From JAWXBK01 sp040878185 (GTDB lineage: Bacteria > Pseudomonadota > Alphaproteobacteria > Dongiales > Dongiaceae), in assembly GCA_040878185.1 (NCBI GenBank), contig JBBDMS010000016.1, forward strand, positions 1 through 33,883: a stretch of 33,883 nucleotides of DNA, read 5' to 3'. Numbering within the stretch: the stretch's first letter is position 1; every line of letters starts with the position of its first letter. Under the pieces are notes generated by a model, which saw only the letters and a list, made by a program, of their open reading frames with translations, was not told where the DNA came from and did no database searches. Below are positions 1-7,923 of this stretch, one piece after another. The translations under genes were made by a program, and so were the position numbers.

Positions 1-1
1 G

Positions 2-397
2 GTCGAGTATCTGTCGCCGCCGAACGACGCCGATCACTGGGATCTGATCGAGGGCCAGGGCTCGCTGTTCCATGCCTCCTATGCCGGCGTGTCGCTCGGG
101 CTGCTGCATGGCGCGCAGGCCGACGCGCTGGTGATGTGTCACGAGCCGACCCGGCCGCATATGCGCGGTCTGCCGGATTACCAACTGCCGGATCTGGCAT
201 CCTGCATCGAGGCGAACGAAGGCGCGGCGCGGCTGACCAATCCGGCGGCGCGGTGCATCGGCATTTCGATCAATACGGCCGGGCTCGACGCCAGGGCGGC
301 GGACGAATGTCTGCGCAATGCCGAGAAGACCTACGGTCTGCCCGCGGTCGATCCGTTCCGCACCGGCGTCGCCCGGATCGTCGACGCGCTCGGCTGA
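2..397 (+). CDS. dgcN: DgcN-type D-glutamate N-acetyltransferase (DUF1611), 3' part
   Basis: Only the C-terminal 131 residues are present; the reading frame is open from the left edge. Visible blocks are IEGQGSLFHASYAG, LGLLHGAQADALV, HEPTRPHMRG and GISINTAG, which match the C-terminal half of the DUF1611 family. Members paired with an enolase-superfamily racemase are known as DgcN, the enzyme that N-acetylates D-glutamate before racemisation. The next gene starts 5 bp after the stop and is exactly that racemase, so the pair is probably co-transcribed. The N-terminal P-loop-like half lies outside the window and could not be checked. Older annotations call this family simply DUF1611 or NAD-dependent epimerase-like; the functional call leans on the dgcA neighbour. 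Confidence 0.85.
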   Translation, partial: VEYLSPPNDADHWDLIEGQGSLFHASYAGVSLGLLHGAQADALVMCHEPTRPHMRGLPDYQLPDLASCIEANEGAARLTNPAARCIGISINTAGLDARAADECLRNAEKTYGLPAVDPFRTGVARIVDALG

Positions 398-402
398 GCG
401 CG

Positions 403-1383
403 ATGCGTCGCCTCGCCGTCGGCGTTGAAACCTGGCCGATCGCCGGCCGCTTCGTCATCGCGCGCGGCGCTGTCACGGAAATCACTGTCGTCACCATCGG
501 CATCGCCGAGGCGGGCCGCATCGGCCGTGGCGAATGTCGGCCCTATGCGCGCTATGGCGAGGCGCCCGAAACGGTGATCGCCGAAATCGAGGCGCAGCGT
601 GCCGCGATCGAAGCCGGGCTCGACCGGCAGGAACTGCAAAGCCGGATGACACCGGGCGCCGCGCGCAATGCGATCGATTGCGCGCTCTGGGATCTCGCGG
701 CGAAGCTGGCCGGCAAGCCTGTGTGGGAGCTCGCCGGTCTGCCCGCGCCACAGCCGGTCGAAACCGCGTTTACGATCAGTGTGGGAACGCCAACCGAAAT
801 GGCGGCGGCGACGCGCAAGGCATTCGAACGCACGCTGCTCAAGGTGAAGCTCGCCGGCGAGGGCGATCTCGAGAGGATCGAGGCGGTGCGCGAGGCCGCA
901 CCCGCGAGCCGCCTCATCGTCGACGCCAACGAAGCATGGACGGCCGCAACCTATCGCGATCTCGCGCCGCGCATGGCGGAACTCGGCGTCGCGCTAATCG
1001 AGCAGCCGCTCCCGGCCGACGACGACACGGCGCTCGGCATGCTGCCACATCCGGTCCCGCTCTGTGCCGACGAAAGCGTGCATGATCGCAAGGGGCTCGA
1101 GGCGCTCGCGCGGCGCTACGACGCAATCAACATCAAGCTCGACAAGACCGGCGGCCTGACCGAGGCGATCGCGCTTGTACGGGCTGCGCGCGGTCTGGGT
1201 CTCACGATCATGGTCGGCTGCATGGTCGCAACCTCGCTCGCGATGGCGCCGGCCTTGCTGCTGGCGGGCGAGGCTCGGTTCGTCGATCTCGACGGGCCGC
1301 TATTGCTCGCGCGCGATCGCGCCCCGGGGCTCACCTATGACGGCAGTCTCGTGATGCCGCCGCCGCCCGAGCTCTGGGGCTGA
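403..1383 (+). CDS. dgcA: DgcA, N-acetyl-D-glutamate racemase (enolase superfamily)
   Basis: This 326-residue protein belongs to the muconate-lactonising/dipeptide-epimerase branch of the enolase superfamily. Landmarks are the KxK catalytic pair (K147/K149 in LLKVKLAG), the metal ligands in IVDANEAW (about 174), LIEQPLP (about 199) and CADES (about 224), and the second catalytic lysine in NIKLDKTGG. The start ATG lies 5 bp after the dgcN stop; a longer upstream reading of the same frame would lie inside dgcN and is rejected. With DgcN it would convert D-glutamate, via N-acetyl-D-glutamate, to the L form. A dipeptide (L-Ala-D/L-Glu) epimerase is the alternative, but the DUF1611 partner favours DgcA. 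Confidence 0.88.
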   Translation: MRRLAVGVETWPIAGRFVIARGAVTEITVVTIGIAEAGRIGRGECRPYARYGEAPETVIAEIEAQRAAIEAGLDRQELQSRMTPGAARNAIDCALWDLAAKLAGKPVWELAGLPAPQPVETAFTISVGTPTEMAAATRKAFERTLLKVKLAGEGDLERIEAVREAAPASRLIVDANEAWTAATYRDLAPRMAELGVALIEQPLPADDDTALGMLPHPVPLCADESVHDRKGLEALARRYDAINIKLDKTGGLTEAIALVRAARGLGLTIMVGCMVATSLAMAPALLLAGEARFVDLDGPLLLARDRAPGLTYDGSLVMPPPPELWG

Positions 1384-1397
1384 TTCGCAAGTCCCTT

Positions 1398-1420
1398 CCG
1401 CGACCGTGCCCGAGTCGCGG
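1398..1420 (+). terminator. Stem-loop after dgcA
   Basis: Perfect 7-bp inverted repeat (ccgcgac / gtcgcgg) with a 9-nt loop, 14 bp past the dgcA stop. It has no T-run, so it may be a processing or Rho-linked end rather than a strong intrinsic terminator. Confidence 0.35.
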
Positions 1421-1710
1421 TTGCGGGCGAAAATACGGATCGGTCGCGATGGTTGTATTACTGCAACAGGTGGGGCACCACTCCGTGTGCCGATGTGATC
1501 CAATCGCGCGGCTTCCAGGCTAAATCCGGTCGCTGCTGCGATAGTCGGTTCCTCCGAGGAAAAACCGTTCACCATCGGAAAATGCCCCGGGCGCTGCCGG
1601 CTTGATTTCCACCGTCGAGTGTTTAATTGATCCTTTGCGGTATGGAAGTGCTGTCCCCCCGGACCAAGTTCATACCGTCTACGCCCCCATGGGCGTTTCC
1701 TCCCAGACTC

Positions 1711-1742
1711 GGGGGGGGGGGGGGGGGGGGGGNNNNNNNNNN
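1711..1742. other. Assembly gap: 22 G followed by 10 N
   Basis: A homopolymer of 22 G (1711-1732) runs directly into ten N (1733-1742). Long G-runs at a contig end are typical of no-signal base calls in two-colour sequencing, and ten N is a common placeholder for a gap of unknown length. Order and distance of the flanks should be treated as scaffolded. Confidence 0.9.
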
Positions 1743-1744
1743 TT

Positions 1745-1765
1745 TCGGGCCCTACCCGATTTTTT
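1745..1765 (+). terminator. Short intrinsic-terminator-like hairpin beside the gap
   Basis: A 5-bp stem tcggg/cccga (1745-1749, 1755-1759) is followed by six T on the plus strand (1760-1765). It would end a plus-strand transcript coming from the gap; on the minus strand it follows the acetyltransferase stop. The stem is short and touches the gap edge, so confidence is low. Confidence 0.3.
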
Positions 1766-2321
1766 ATGCGGGATCGTTCAAAGGGTCGGGCAATGTCGTA
1801 TCGCCGGGGCCGAGCGCACGTTGCATCAGCACGCTGTCGAGCCAGCGCCCGTGCTTGAATGCGACCGAACGAAAGACGCCGGCCTGCACGAAGCCCTGTC
1901 GTTCATGCAACGCGATGGAGGCATGGTTCGCCGAATCGCCGATCACCGCAATCATCTGCCGCATGCCGAGTGCGACGGCGACGAGGATCAATTCGGTCAA
2001 GAGCATGCGGCCGATGCCGTGACCGGCTTCGGCGGCGGCGACATAGATCGAATTCTCGACTGTGAAGCGATAGGCGCTGCGCGGCCGATAAGGCGTCAGA
2101 TAGGCATAGCCGACGATCTGCCCCTCGCGTTCGGCGACGAGATAGGGCAGGCCCAGCGCCGTCACCGCGACGCGCCGTCGCTCGATCTCCGCTGCATCGG
2201 GCGGGATTTCTTCGAAACTGGCGGAACCGTAGAGAACGTGATGGGCGTAGATCGCCCGAATCGCTGCTGCATCCGCAGGCCCGGCCGGCCTGAGGACCGG
2301 ATCGGGCTGCGATGCCGCCAT
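1764..2321 (-). CDS. GNAT family N-acetyltransferase (PAT/MddA-like)
   Basis: A 185-residue single-domain acetyltransferase. The N-terminus (LRPAGPADAAAIRAIYAHHV), the central GYAYLTPYRPRSAYRFTVE block and the acetyl-CoA loop GHGIGRMLLTEL are characteristic of the phosphinothricin/methionine-sulfone acetyltransferase group. Members acetylate small amines such as methionine sulfone, sulfoximine or phosphinothricin; the substrate here is not evident. Its ATG shares one base with the stop of the upstream amidohydrolase (TGATG), so translational coupling is likely and this fixes the start. The gene ends 21 bp from the N block. Confidence 0.85.
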   Translation of the reverse strand: MAASQPDPVLRPAGPADAAAIRAIYAHHVLYGSASFEEIPPDAAEIERRRVAVTALGLPYLVAEREGQIVGYAYLTPYRPRSAYRFTVENSIYVAAAEAGHGIGRMLLTELILVAVALGMRQMIAVIGDSANHASIALHERQGFVQAGVFRSVAFKHGRWLDSVLMQRALGPGDTTLPDPLNDPA

Positions 2322-3208
2322 CACGGCAGGAAGGCCGATCGGTCGATCGCGGCGAGCGCCCGCACGACGTCGTCCATATGCATCGCAAGGCCGCCGAGAT
2401 TGTCGGTGGGTCGGATCGCGAGCTCGTCCATATAGAGCGCGCGGTTGATCTCGATCTGGATCACATGAACGAAATCCAGCGGCCGTCCGTAATGCTGCGT
2501 GACGAAGCCGCCCGAGTAGGGATCGTTGTAGGCGCAGCGATAGCCGAGCCGCTCCAGCGTTTCGCGCGCCCGCGTCGATACGATGTTGGCGCAGGCGGTG
2601 CCGAAACAATCGCCGATCACGATGTCGGTGCGCCGCGTGCCGCGATCGCGCTCACCCGGCCCGCCGACCGACGGCATCGAATGCCCGTCGATGAGGATGC
2701 AATAGCCGAAGCGTTCGCGGGTTTCGACGACGAGTTCGGTCAGCGCCGCATGATAGGGGCGATAGAAACGGTCGATCCGGCTGGTCGCCTCGGCGAAGCA
2801 GAGTTTCCCGCCGTAGATTTCCTCGCCGCTGGCGACCACGCGCGGAATTGTTCCGAGCCCCGCGGCGACGCGCGGCGAGCGGGTGTTTGCCCAGGCCGGC
2901 AGCGGATCGTTGAACATCGCCGGATCGAGCTCGAACGCCTCGCGATTGGGATCGACATAGGCGCGCGGAAAATTCGCCTTGAGCAGCGGCGCGCCGAGCG
3001 CCGGCGCGCGGGCGAAGATCTCGTCGACGAACGCGTCCTCGGAACGGCGCAGCCGGTCGCGGTCGAGCCGGGAGGCGGCGAGGAACTCGGCCGAATAATC
3101 GGTGCCGCTATGCGGCGAGGCGACCACGATCGGCAGCGTCTGGGATGCCGGCGCTGCGATTTCGTAGGGCGAGGTTTCCGCGATCCGGGGGTGCTGGGCG
3201 AGGTTCAT
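2321..3208 (-). CDS. N-formylglutamate amidohydrolase family protein
   Basis: A 295-residue protein with the family's metal-hydrolase signatures: VASPHSGTDY near the N-terminus, RAYVDPNRE, the DGHSMPS motif in the middle and IQIEINRALYM near the C-terminus. The family hydrolyses N-formyl-L-glutamate to glutamate and formate in histidine degradation, and some members act on other N-acylated amino acids. No hut genes accompany it in the window; the glutamate link to dgcN/dgcA on the other side of the gap is suggestive only. It is the first gene of a two-gene minus-strand unit with the acetyltransferase. Confidence 0.88.
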   Translation of the reverse strand: MNLAQHPRIAETSPYEIAAPASQTLPIVVASPHSGTDYSAEFLAASRLDRDRLRRSEDAFVDEIFARAPALGAPLLKANFPRAYVDPNREAFELDPAMFNDPLPAWANTRSPRVAAGLGTIPRVVASGEEIYGGKLCFAEATSRIDRFYRPYHAALTELVVETRERFGYCILIDGHSMPSVGGPGERDRGTRRTDIVIGDCFGTACANIVSTRARETLERLGYRCAYNDPYSGGFVTQHYGRPLDFVHVIQIEINRALYMDELAIRPTDNLGGLAMHMDDVVRALAAIDRSAFLP

Positions 3209-3313
3209 CGTCCCCGGGTTTATCGCATCGCCCGCGGGCTGTCACCGGAGAGACGGCAGGGTCTTTCCGGCACGGGATCTGCGCGGCCGGCGGGCCCGGC
3301 CGGGGACGCGCGG

Positions 3314-3336
3314 CGGGCGGCCAATCTAGCCGCCCG
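3314..3336. other. Perfect inverted repeat upstream of tRNA-Val
   Basis: Eight-base arms cgggcggc / gccgcccg with a 7-nt loop lie in the 248-bp space between the divergent amidohydrolase and tRNA genes. It could be an operator or a structured leader. No clear -10/-35 pair for the tRNA was recognised; ttgacc at 3383-3388 is the best -35-like hexamer. Confidence 0.3.
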
Positions 3337-3456
3337 GGGCTTGTATCGGGCGGGCCCGGATGCTAATTGGCGGCACCTTCGATTGACCGGTTCGATGCGA
3401 GCCGGTTTCGCCCTGCGGTCGGCCCCACTCGGGCACGCCGACTGCAATCCGGGCAC

Positions 3457-4128
<672 letters not shown>

Positions 4129-4845
4129 TCAAGGGGGGCAGCTCACTTCGACGAGCGCCCGCATGCGCTCGCTCTTGGCAGGCAGCTCGGCATCCAGGAC
4201 CCATGATAGGCCGCCGAGGTCGGGATTCCGCAGATGCGGAAACGGCCGCGTCGCGACGTCCGCTCCCAAAAAGCCGGCAACGAGATCCCAAGCATTGCTG
4301 TCGCGGGTCACGTCGAGGATCAACAGCGCGTCGGGCCGGCCTGTGAAGTACTTCCGAACCGAATCTTCATGCCTTCGATAGACATCGAGATAGCGAGCTC
4401 GGTCGAACTCGACACTGCCATAGCACGCTACCCGGATACGATGGCGCAGTGACGCTCTCACCGACGGCGGTTGTGGACGAGCGTAGAGACGTTGAACGCT
4501 GTCAACCCAATCCGCTTCGTCGCGCACGGTCAGTACGAACTTCGATCCCGGATGGCTGCGATCGAGTTCGCGGAAGAAACATGGCGTCGGAAGATCCGTG
4601 TAGCAACGGAACGGCGCAGTTCGTTTCGGCGAAAAGTCGCCATCGAGCCAGTGCAATGCAAGATCGTGATAGCACAAAGGATAATGGACTGCGCTCATTC
4701 CCATGAGCACCGCAGCGGCGTGCAGGCTCGTGGTGCCCGTGCGTGAAAGGCCGAGGCCGAACAGTTTTGCGTCCTGCCGACCCGCGTGCCAGCTGCCGGG
4801 CGGGATCGGGCGATTTGCGCGTTCAGCCCCATCGCTATCGATCAT
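4129..4845 (-). CDS. Sulfotransferase family protein (PAPS-dependent, Sulfotransfer_4-like)
   Basis: A 238-residue cytosolic-type sulfotransferase. The 5'-phosphosulfate loop is FGLGLSRTGTTSL (residues 29-41), the TDLP motif follows at about 83, and the 3'-phosphate-binding strand is KFVLTVRDEADWVDS (102-115). These fit the short family that in bacteria sits in surface-glycan loci, transferring sulfate from PAPS to an unidentified acceptor. It is divergent from the glycosyltransferase gene (41 bp between starts) and is cargo of the tRNA-Val island. It is unrelated at motif level to the three Stf0 enzymes at 30999-33883. The integrase remnant follows in the same frame directly after its stop. 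Confidence 0.85.
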   Translation of the reverse strand: MIDSDGAERANRPIPPGSWHAGRQDAKLFGLGLSRTGTTSLHAAAVLMGMSAVHYPLCYHDLALHWLDGDFSPKRTAPFRCYTDLPTPCFFRELDRSHPGSKFVLTVRDEADWVDSVQRLYARPQPPSVRASLRHRIRVACYGSVEFDRARYLDVYRRHEDSVRKYFTGRPDALLILDVTRDSNAWDLVAGFLGADVATRPFPHLRNPDLGGLSWVLDAELPAKSERMRALVEVSCPP

Positions 4846-4849
4846 CGAC

Positions 4850-4886
4850 TCGTTGCGCCCTTCTCTGTGCTGTACAATATTGAGTT
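4850..4886 (+). promoter_or_regulatory. Candidate promoter for the glycosyltransferase gene (possibly leaderless)
   Basis: The -10-like hexamer TACAAT (4873-4878) ends 8 bp before the ATG at 4887, with a weak -35-like tcgttg at 4850-4855 (17-bp spacer). Transcription would start at or next to the ATG, and no Shine-Dalgarno sequence is present. The short divergent space must also serve the minus-strand sulfotransferase. Confidence 0.4.
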
Positions 4887-5666
4887 ATGCAGCCTACACA
4901 CGAGCCGGGCGAACCGGAAAGCAGGCTTTCCTCAACTCGGCCGACCGGACTGCGGACGGCGGTCATCATTCACAATTTCTTGCGGCCACAAAACCTGCCG
5001 CGCATCGTATCGGCTTGTCTTCGAGCCCGGCATCGCCCTGACGTGTTCGTGATCGACAACGCGCTCGACGATTCGCTGGCCGCGCCCCTGCGGGCGGCTG
5101 CCGCCGCGATTGCGGGCGCGAGCGCACGCCTGACTTATCGCGCAAACTTTATGAATCGCGGATCTGGCGATCGCTATTCGGTAGCGGCTGGCCTTGATCA
5201 CGATGCAATAGCAAGCATTGACGACGACCTGTTCCTGACGCCTGCGCAAGTCGATGCGCTGCTGGACCAGTATTTGAGCGACACCAGCCGGATTCACGGG
5301 GTCTGGGGGGAGCGTCTCGTGACACGCGATGGCCGGCCGTTCATGATAAACGCGATCTTTGGGCGGGAGGTCGAGGTTGACATCCTGAACCGTGCCTATG
5401 CCTTCGCGCCGGCGCCGGCGCGCCAGGCCTGCGAGCTGCTGCATCAATTGGGTTACAAAGACTGGATGGCACTCGGACCGGGCTCCGACATCATCCTCAG
5501 CTTTAGTGGCGAGCGACGTCCGCTCGTGCATGACGTTGGCGGGCTTGAGTCCTGCGAGACATCGGGTACACCAGGCATCGCATCCTGGCGTCGTGAAGAC
5601 TTCCAAAGGCGTCGATTCGAACTTCTTCGCCGGCTCATGAAAATGAGACCACGCCCGACCGGCTGA
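4887..5666 (+). CDS. Putative glycosyltransferase (GT-A fold, DDD motif; GT64/GT2-like)
   Basis: A 259-residue protein. After a hydrophilic N-terminus, TAVIIHNFLRPQNLPRI and VFVIDNA (about residues 24-58) resemble the nucleotide-binding start of GT-A enzymes, and IASIDDDLFLTPAQ carries a DDD motif at 112-114 that would hold the metal and UDP-sugar. The IDDDLFLT...VWGERLV arrangement recalls the exostosin-type GT64 domain, but it could equally be a divergent GT2. No signal or membrane segment is evident. It lies in the island, 74 bp before the asparagine synthetase. Sugar donor and acceptor are unknown. The start at 4887 is the only ATG close to the promoter and lacks a Shine-Dalgarno. Confidence 0.7.
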   Translation: MQPTHEPGEPESRLSSTRPTGLRTAVIIHNFLRPQNLPRIVSACLRARHRPDVFVIDNALDDSLAAPLRAAAAAIAGASARLTYRANFMNRGSGDRYSVAAGLDHDAIASIDDDLFLTPAQVDALLDQYLSDTSRIHGVWGERLVTRDGRPFMINAIFGREVEVDILNRAYAFAPAPARQACELLHQLGYKDWMALGPGSDIILSFSGERRPLVHDVGGLESCETSGTPGIASWRREDFQRRRFELLRRLMKMRPRPTG

Positions 5667-5674
5667 GGTCGGGC
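5653..5674 (+). terminator. Hairpin over the glycosyltransferase stop codon
   Basis: Perfect 8-bp stem gcccgacc/ggtcgggc with a 6-nt loop that contains the stop TGA. A second 5-bp hairpin (ccgta/tacgg, 5674-5690) follows. There is no T-run, so it may modulate read-through to the asparagine synthetase gene rather than end transcription completely. Confidence 0.4.
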
Positions 5675-5740
5675 CGTACTCACAATACGGTGCTCCCGAT
5701 TCGTTCACCGAGCTAAGCTGCATTGGAAGGGCGCATCCGG

Positions 5741-7606
5741 ATGTGCGGAATTGCAGGATCGTGGTGGCGCGATAGCGACATGAGCGTCACCGTCGCCAGA
5801 CGTATCGTGACCCAAATGGCCGAATCGTTGAGGCATCGCGGACCCGACGCAGCCGGTATCTGGATCGATCCCGCGGTGGGCCTCGCGCTGGGACATCGTC
5901 GTCTGGCGGTGCTCGATCCGTCTCCGGCAGGTGTCCAACCGATGACATCGGACTCCGGCCGCTACGTCATTGTCTATAATGGCGAAATCTACAATCATTT
6001 CGTGCTGCGGCGTCGCCTCGAGGCCGAGCGCCGGGCGCCATCGTGGCGCGGCAGCAGTGATACCGAAACATTGCTCGCCTGCATCGAAGCGTGGGGCGTC
6101 GAGAGTACGCTCTCCTGCATCTTCGGTATGTTTGCTTTCGGATTGTGGGATAGTTCCGAGCGGACGCTGCTCCTCGCGCGCGACCCGATGGGCGAGAAGC
6201 CGCTCTGCTACGCGCGGGTTGGTCGTACCGTCCTGTTTGCGTCCGAACTGCAAGCGCTACGACAGCATCCGGAATTCGATCAGGAGATAGATCGCGGTGC
6301 CGTGGCGCTGTTGCTCAAGGACAATTGCATTCCGGCGCCGTATACGGTTCACGCCCATGCCCGCAAGCTGCTGCCGGGAACTTTTTTGCGTATCCGTTTC
6401 GACGATGAAACGCTGGAGCAGCCGACGACCTACTGGTCCCTCAAGGCGGTTGCGGAGGCGGGCCAGAGCGCGCCATTCGATATCGACGAAACCGACGCGA
6501 CATCGACCTTCGAAATGCTCTTTGGCGATGTCGTGCGCTCGCAGATGATCAGTGACGTACCGCTGGGCGCGTTCCTTTCAGGGGGCATCGACTCTTCTGC
6601 GGTTGTGGCCATGATGCAGTCGATGTCCACGCGTCCGGTGCGAACCTACACGATCGGCTTTCGGGAGCCGGCATTTGACGAAGCGCGCCATGCTGAATCG
6701 GTCGCACGGCATCTCGGAACGGATCATCATACGCTGTACGTCACAGACACCGACGCTCTCGATGTCGCCTCTAATTTGGGCCGGACTTTCGATGAGCCGT
6801 TCGGCGGGGTGTCTCAAATTCCGACGATCCTGGTGTCTCGGTTGGCCCGGAGCGAGGTCACGGTCGCCCTTACCGGCGATGGCGGGGACGAACTGTTCGG
6901 TGGCTACGACCGCTACGTCAAAATTCGCATCTGGAAACGCCAGCAGGAATTTGTTCGGCGGCGCGCGGGACCGGGCCGCCATCCGGCGCGGAGCGAGCAA
7001 GAAGTGTCTGACGAGTGGCATTCCTCAGCCGCGGATGATTTTTTTCTGTCGCGCGTCCGCAAATGGCCCAACGCCCACGCGATCGTCAGGGGCGCCACCA
7101 ACACCGTAACGCTTCTCGACCGGCCACCGGAATGGCCGGCATTGACGTCGCCAGAGCTGCGAATGATGTCGGTCGATGCGATGACGTACCTTCCGGACAA
7201 TGTGCTTGTGAAGGTCGACCGCAGCGCCATGTCCGCCTCGCTTGAGACGCGGGCACCGTTTCTCGATCGGCGAATTGTCGAACACGCCTGGCGCCTCCCG
7301 CTTTCGATGAAGATTCGTCGCGGCGTCGGCAAGCATATTGTACGGAGCGTCCTGCGCCGTCATGTTCCACCTGATCTCATTGATCGGCCGAAACAGGGTT
7401 TCGGTGTTCCGATCGACGACTGGCTGCGCGGCGGATTGAGGAGCTGGGCCGAAGATTTGCTGGCCGAGCGGCGGCTGGTCGCGGACGGAATTTTCGAAGC
7501 GGCGATCGTTCGTCGTCTATGGCGCATGCATCTGAGCGGCCGTCGCCAGCTCGGTAATCGGCTTTGGCCCGTGATCATGTTTCAGGCTTGGCGCGACCAT
7601 CAATAA
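5741..7606 (+). CDS. asnB: Glutamine-hydrolysing asparagine synthetase family protein
   Basis: A 621-residue two-domain amidotransferase. The N-terminal glutaminase starts MCGIAG, so Cys2 becomes the catalytic N-terminal nucleophile; RHRGPDAAG, GHRRLAVLD, NGEIYNH and SDTE complete it. The ATP-pyrophosphatase domain has LSGGIDSS (about 279-286) and TGDGGDELFGGYDRY (about 378-392). The start at 5741 is chosen because Cys must be residue 2; an in-frame TTG 18 bp upstream is rejected. ggaagg (5725-5730) is a plausible ribosome site. The family makes asparagine, but copies in glycan clusters often amidate sugar carboxylates or aminosugar intermediates, and the glycosyltransferase and sulfotransferase neighbours point that way. 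Its last codons lie in a 23-bp tandem duplication. Confidence 0.92.
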   Translation: MCGIAGSWWRDSDMSVTVARRIVTQMAESLRHRGPDAAGIWIDPAVGLALGHRRLAVLDPSPAGVQPMTSDSGRYVIVYNGEIYNHFVLRRRLEAERRAPSWRGSSDTETLLACIEAWGVESTLSCIFGMFAFGLWDSSERTLLLARDPMGEKPLCYARVGRTVLFASELQALRQHPEFDQEIDRGAVALLLKDNCIPAPYTVHAHARKLLPGTFLRIRFDDETLEQPTTYWSLKAVAEAGQSAPFDIDETDATSTFEMLFGDVVRSQMISDVPLGAFLSGGIDSSAVVAMMQSMSTRPVRTYTIGFREPAFDEARHAESVARHLGTDHHTLYVTDTDALDVASNLGRTFDEPFGGVSQIPTILVSRLARSEVTVALTGDGGDELFGGYDRYVKIRIWKRQQEFVRRRAGPGRHPARSEQEVSDEWHSSAADDFFLSRVRKWPNAHAIVRGATNTVTLLDRPPEWPALTSPELRMMSVDAMTYLPDNVLVKVDRSAMSASLETRAPFLDRRIVEHAWRLPLSMKIRRGVGKHIVRSVLRRHVPPDLIDRPKQGFGVPIDDWLRGGLRSWAEDLLAERRLVADGIFEAAIVRRLWRMHLSGRRQLGNRLWPVIMFQAWRDHQ

Positions 7607-7642
7607 GCGAGCTCACTTGCCATCAATAAGCGAGCTCACTTG
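7597..7642 (+). repeat. Perfect 23-bp tandem duplication at the asnB stop
   Basis: Two exact head-to-tail copies (7597-7619 and 7620-7642), each beginning ccatcaataagcgag. The first copy contains the asnB stop codon, so the protein is unaffected. This looks like a recent slippage or double-strand-break repair product. Confidence 0.9.
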
Positions 7643-7923
7643 ACCGGCGCCTCCGGGCCGATCCCGGTTGTTGCCAGTCGTTGTCACAATCGTTGCTTAT
7701 CGCACGGCATTCGGGCCACAGGCGGATAACGGAGGCAGGATGCGGGAGCGTAAAATATTGAGAAGTCCCGTTGTTCCGCCCCTGCGGGATGGCAGGATCC
7801 CATTGACACCGTGGGGATCGCAGGTTCAATCCCTGTCGCGCCCACCATTGCCCGATCTACCCCCGGAGCGATAAGTTCGCCGGCGCCGGGCCGAGCCCGA
7901 TTAACCTGTGCGCATTGGATGAA
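7607..7923. other. Island right end and flank, no gene seen
   Basis: This 317-bp interval contains the second copy of the 23-bp duplication, about 160 bp without recognisable coding sequence, the displaced tRNA-Val half (7803-7849) and the leader of the UPF0114 gene. A minus-strand frame here with GATGIEPA-type residues is only the antisense of tRNA sequence. Confidence 0.75.
7803..7849 (+). repeat. attR: displaced tRNA-Val 3' half
   Basis: A 47-bp copy of the tRNA-Val segment from the anticodon loop (TTGACAC, GAC retained) through CCA and ATT. It differs from 3487-3533 at four positions, all transitions, all within the first 18 bases. No 5' half precedes it, so it is not a functional tRNA. 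It marks the far end of the island. Confidence 0.9.

Larger units (their letters stand above)
1384..1763. other. Gene-poor interval containing a scaffold gap
   Basis: No convincing gene is seen here. The interval contains an inverted repeat after dgcA, then about 110 bp of visibly less GC-rich sequence (1600-1710), then the G-run and N block. Reading frames that cross the N block are artefacts. Sequence missing at the gap could contain another gene. Confidence 0.7.

Noticed and set aside
1602..2435. Plus-strand frame running across the G-run and N block
   Set aside because: It translates the homopolymer and unknown bases and then runs antisense to the GNAT gene; not a gene.
3145..3366. 73-codon plus-strand frame before the tRNA
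   Set aside because: Gly/Arg/Pro-rich composition from GC-rich spacer and antisense of the amidohydrolase start; no support.
7803..7849. Second tRNA-Val gene
   Set aside because: Only the half from the anticodon loop to CCA is present, with no matching 5' acceptor or D-arm upstream, and the anticodon stem no longer pairs.
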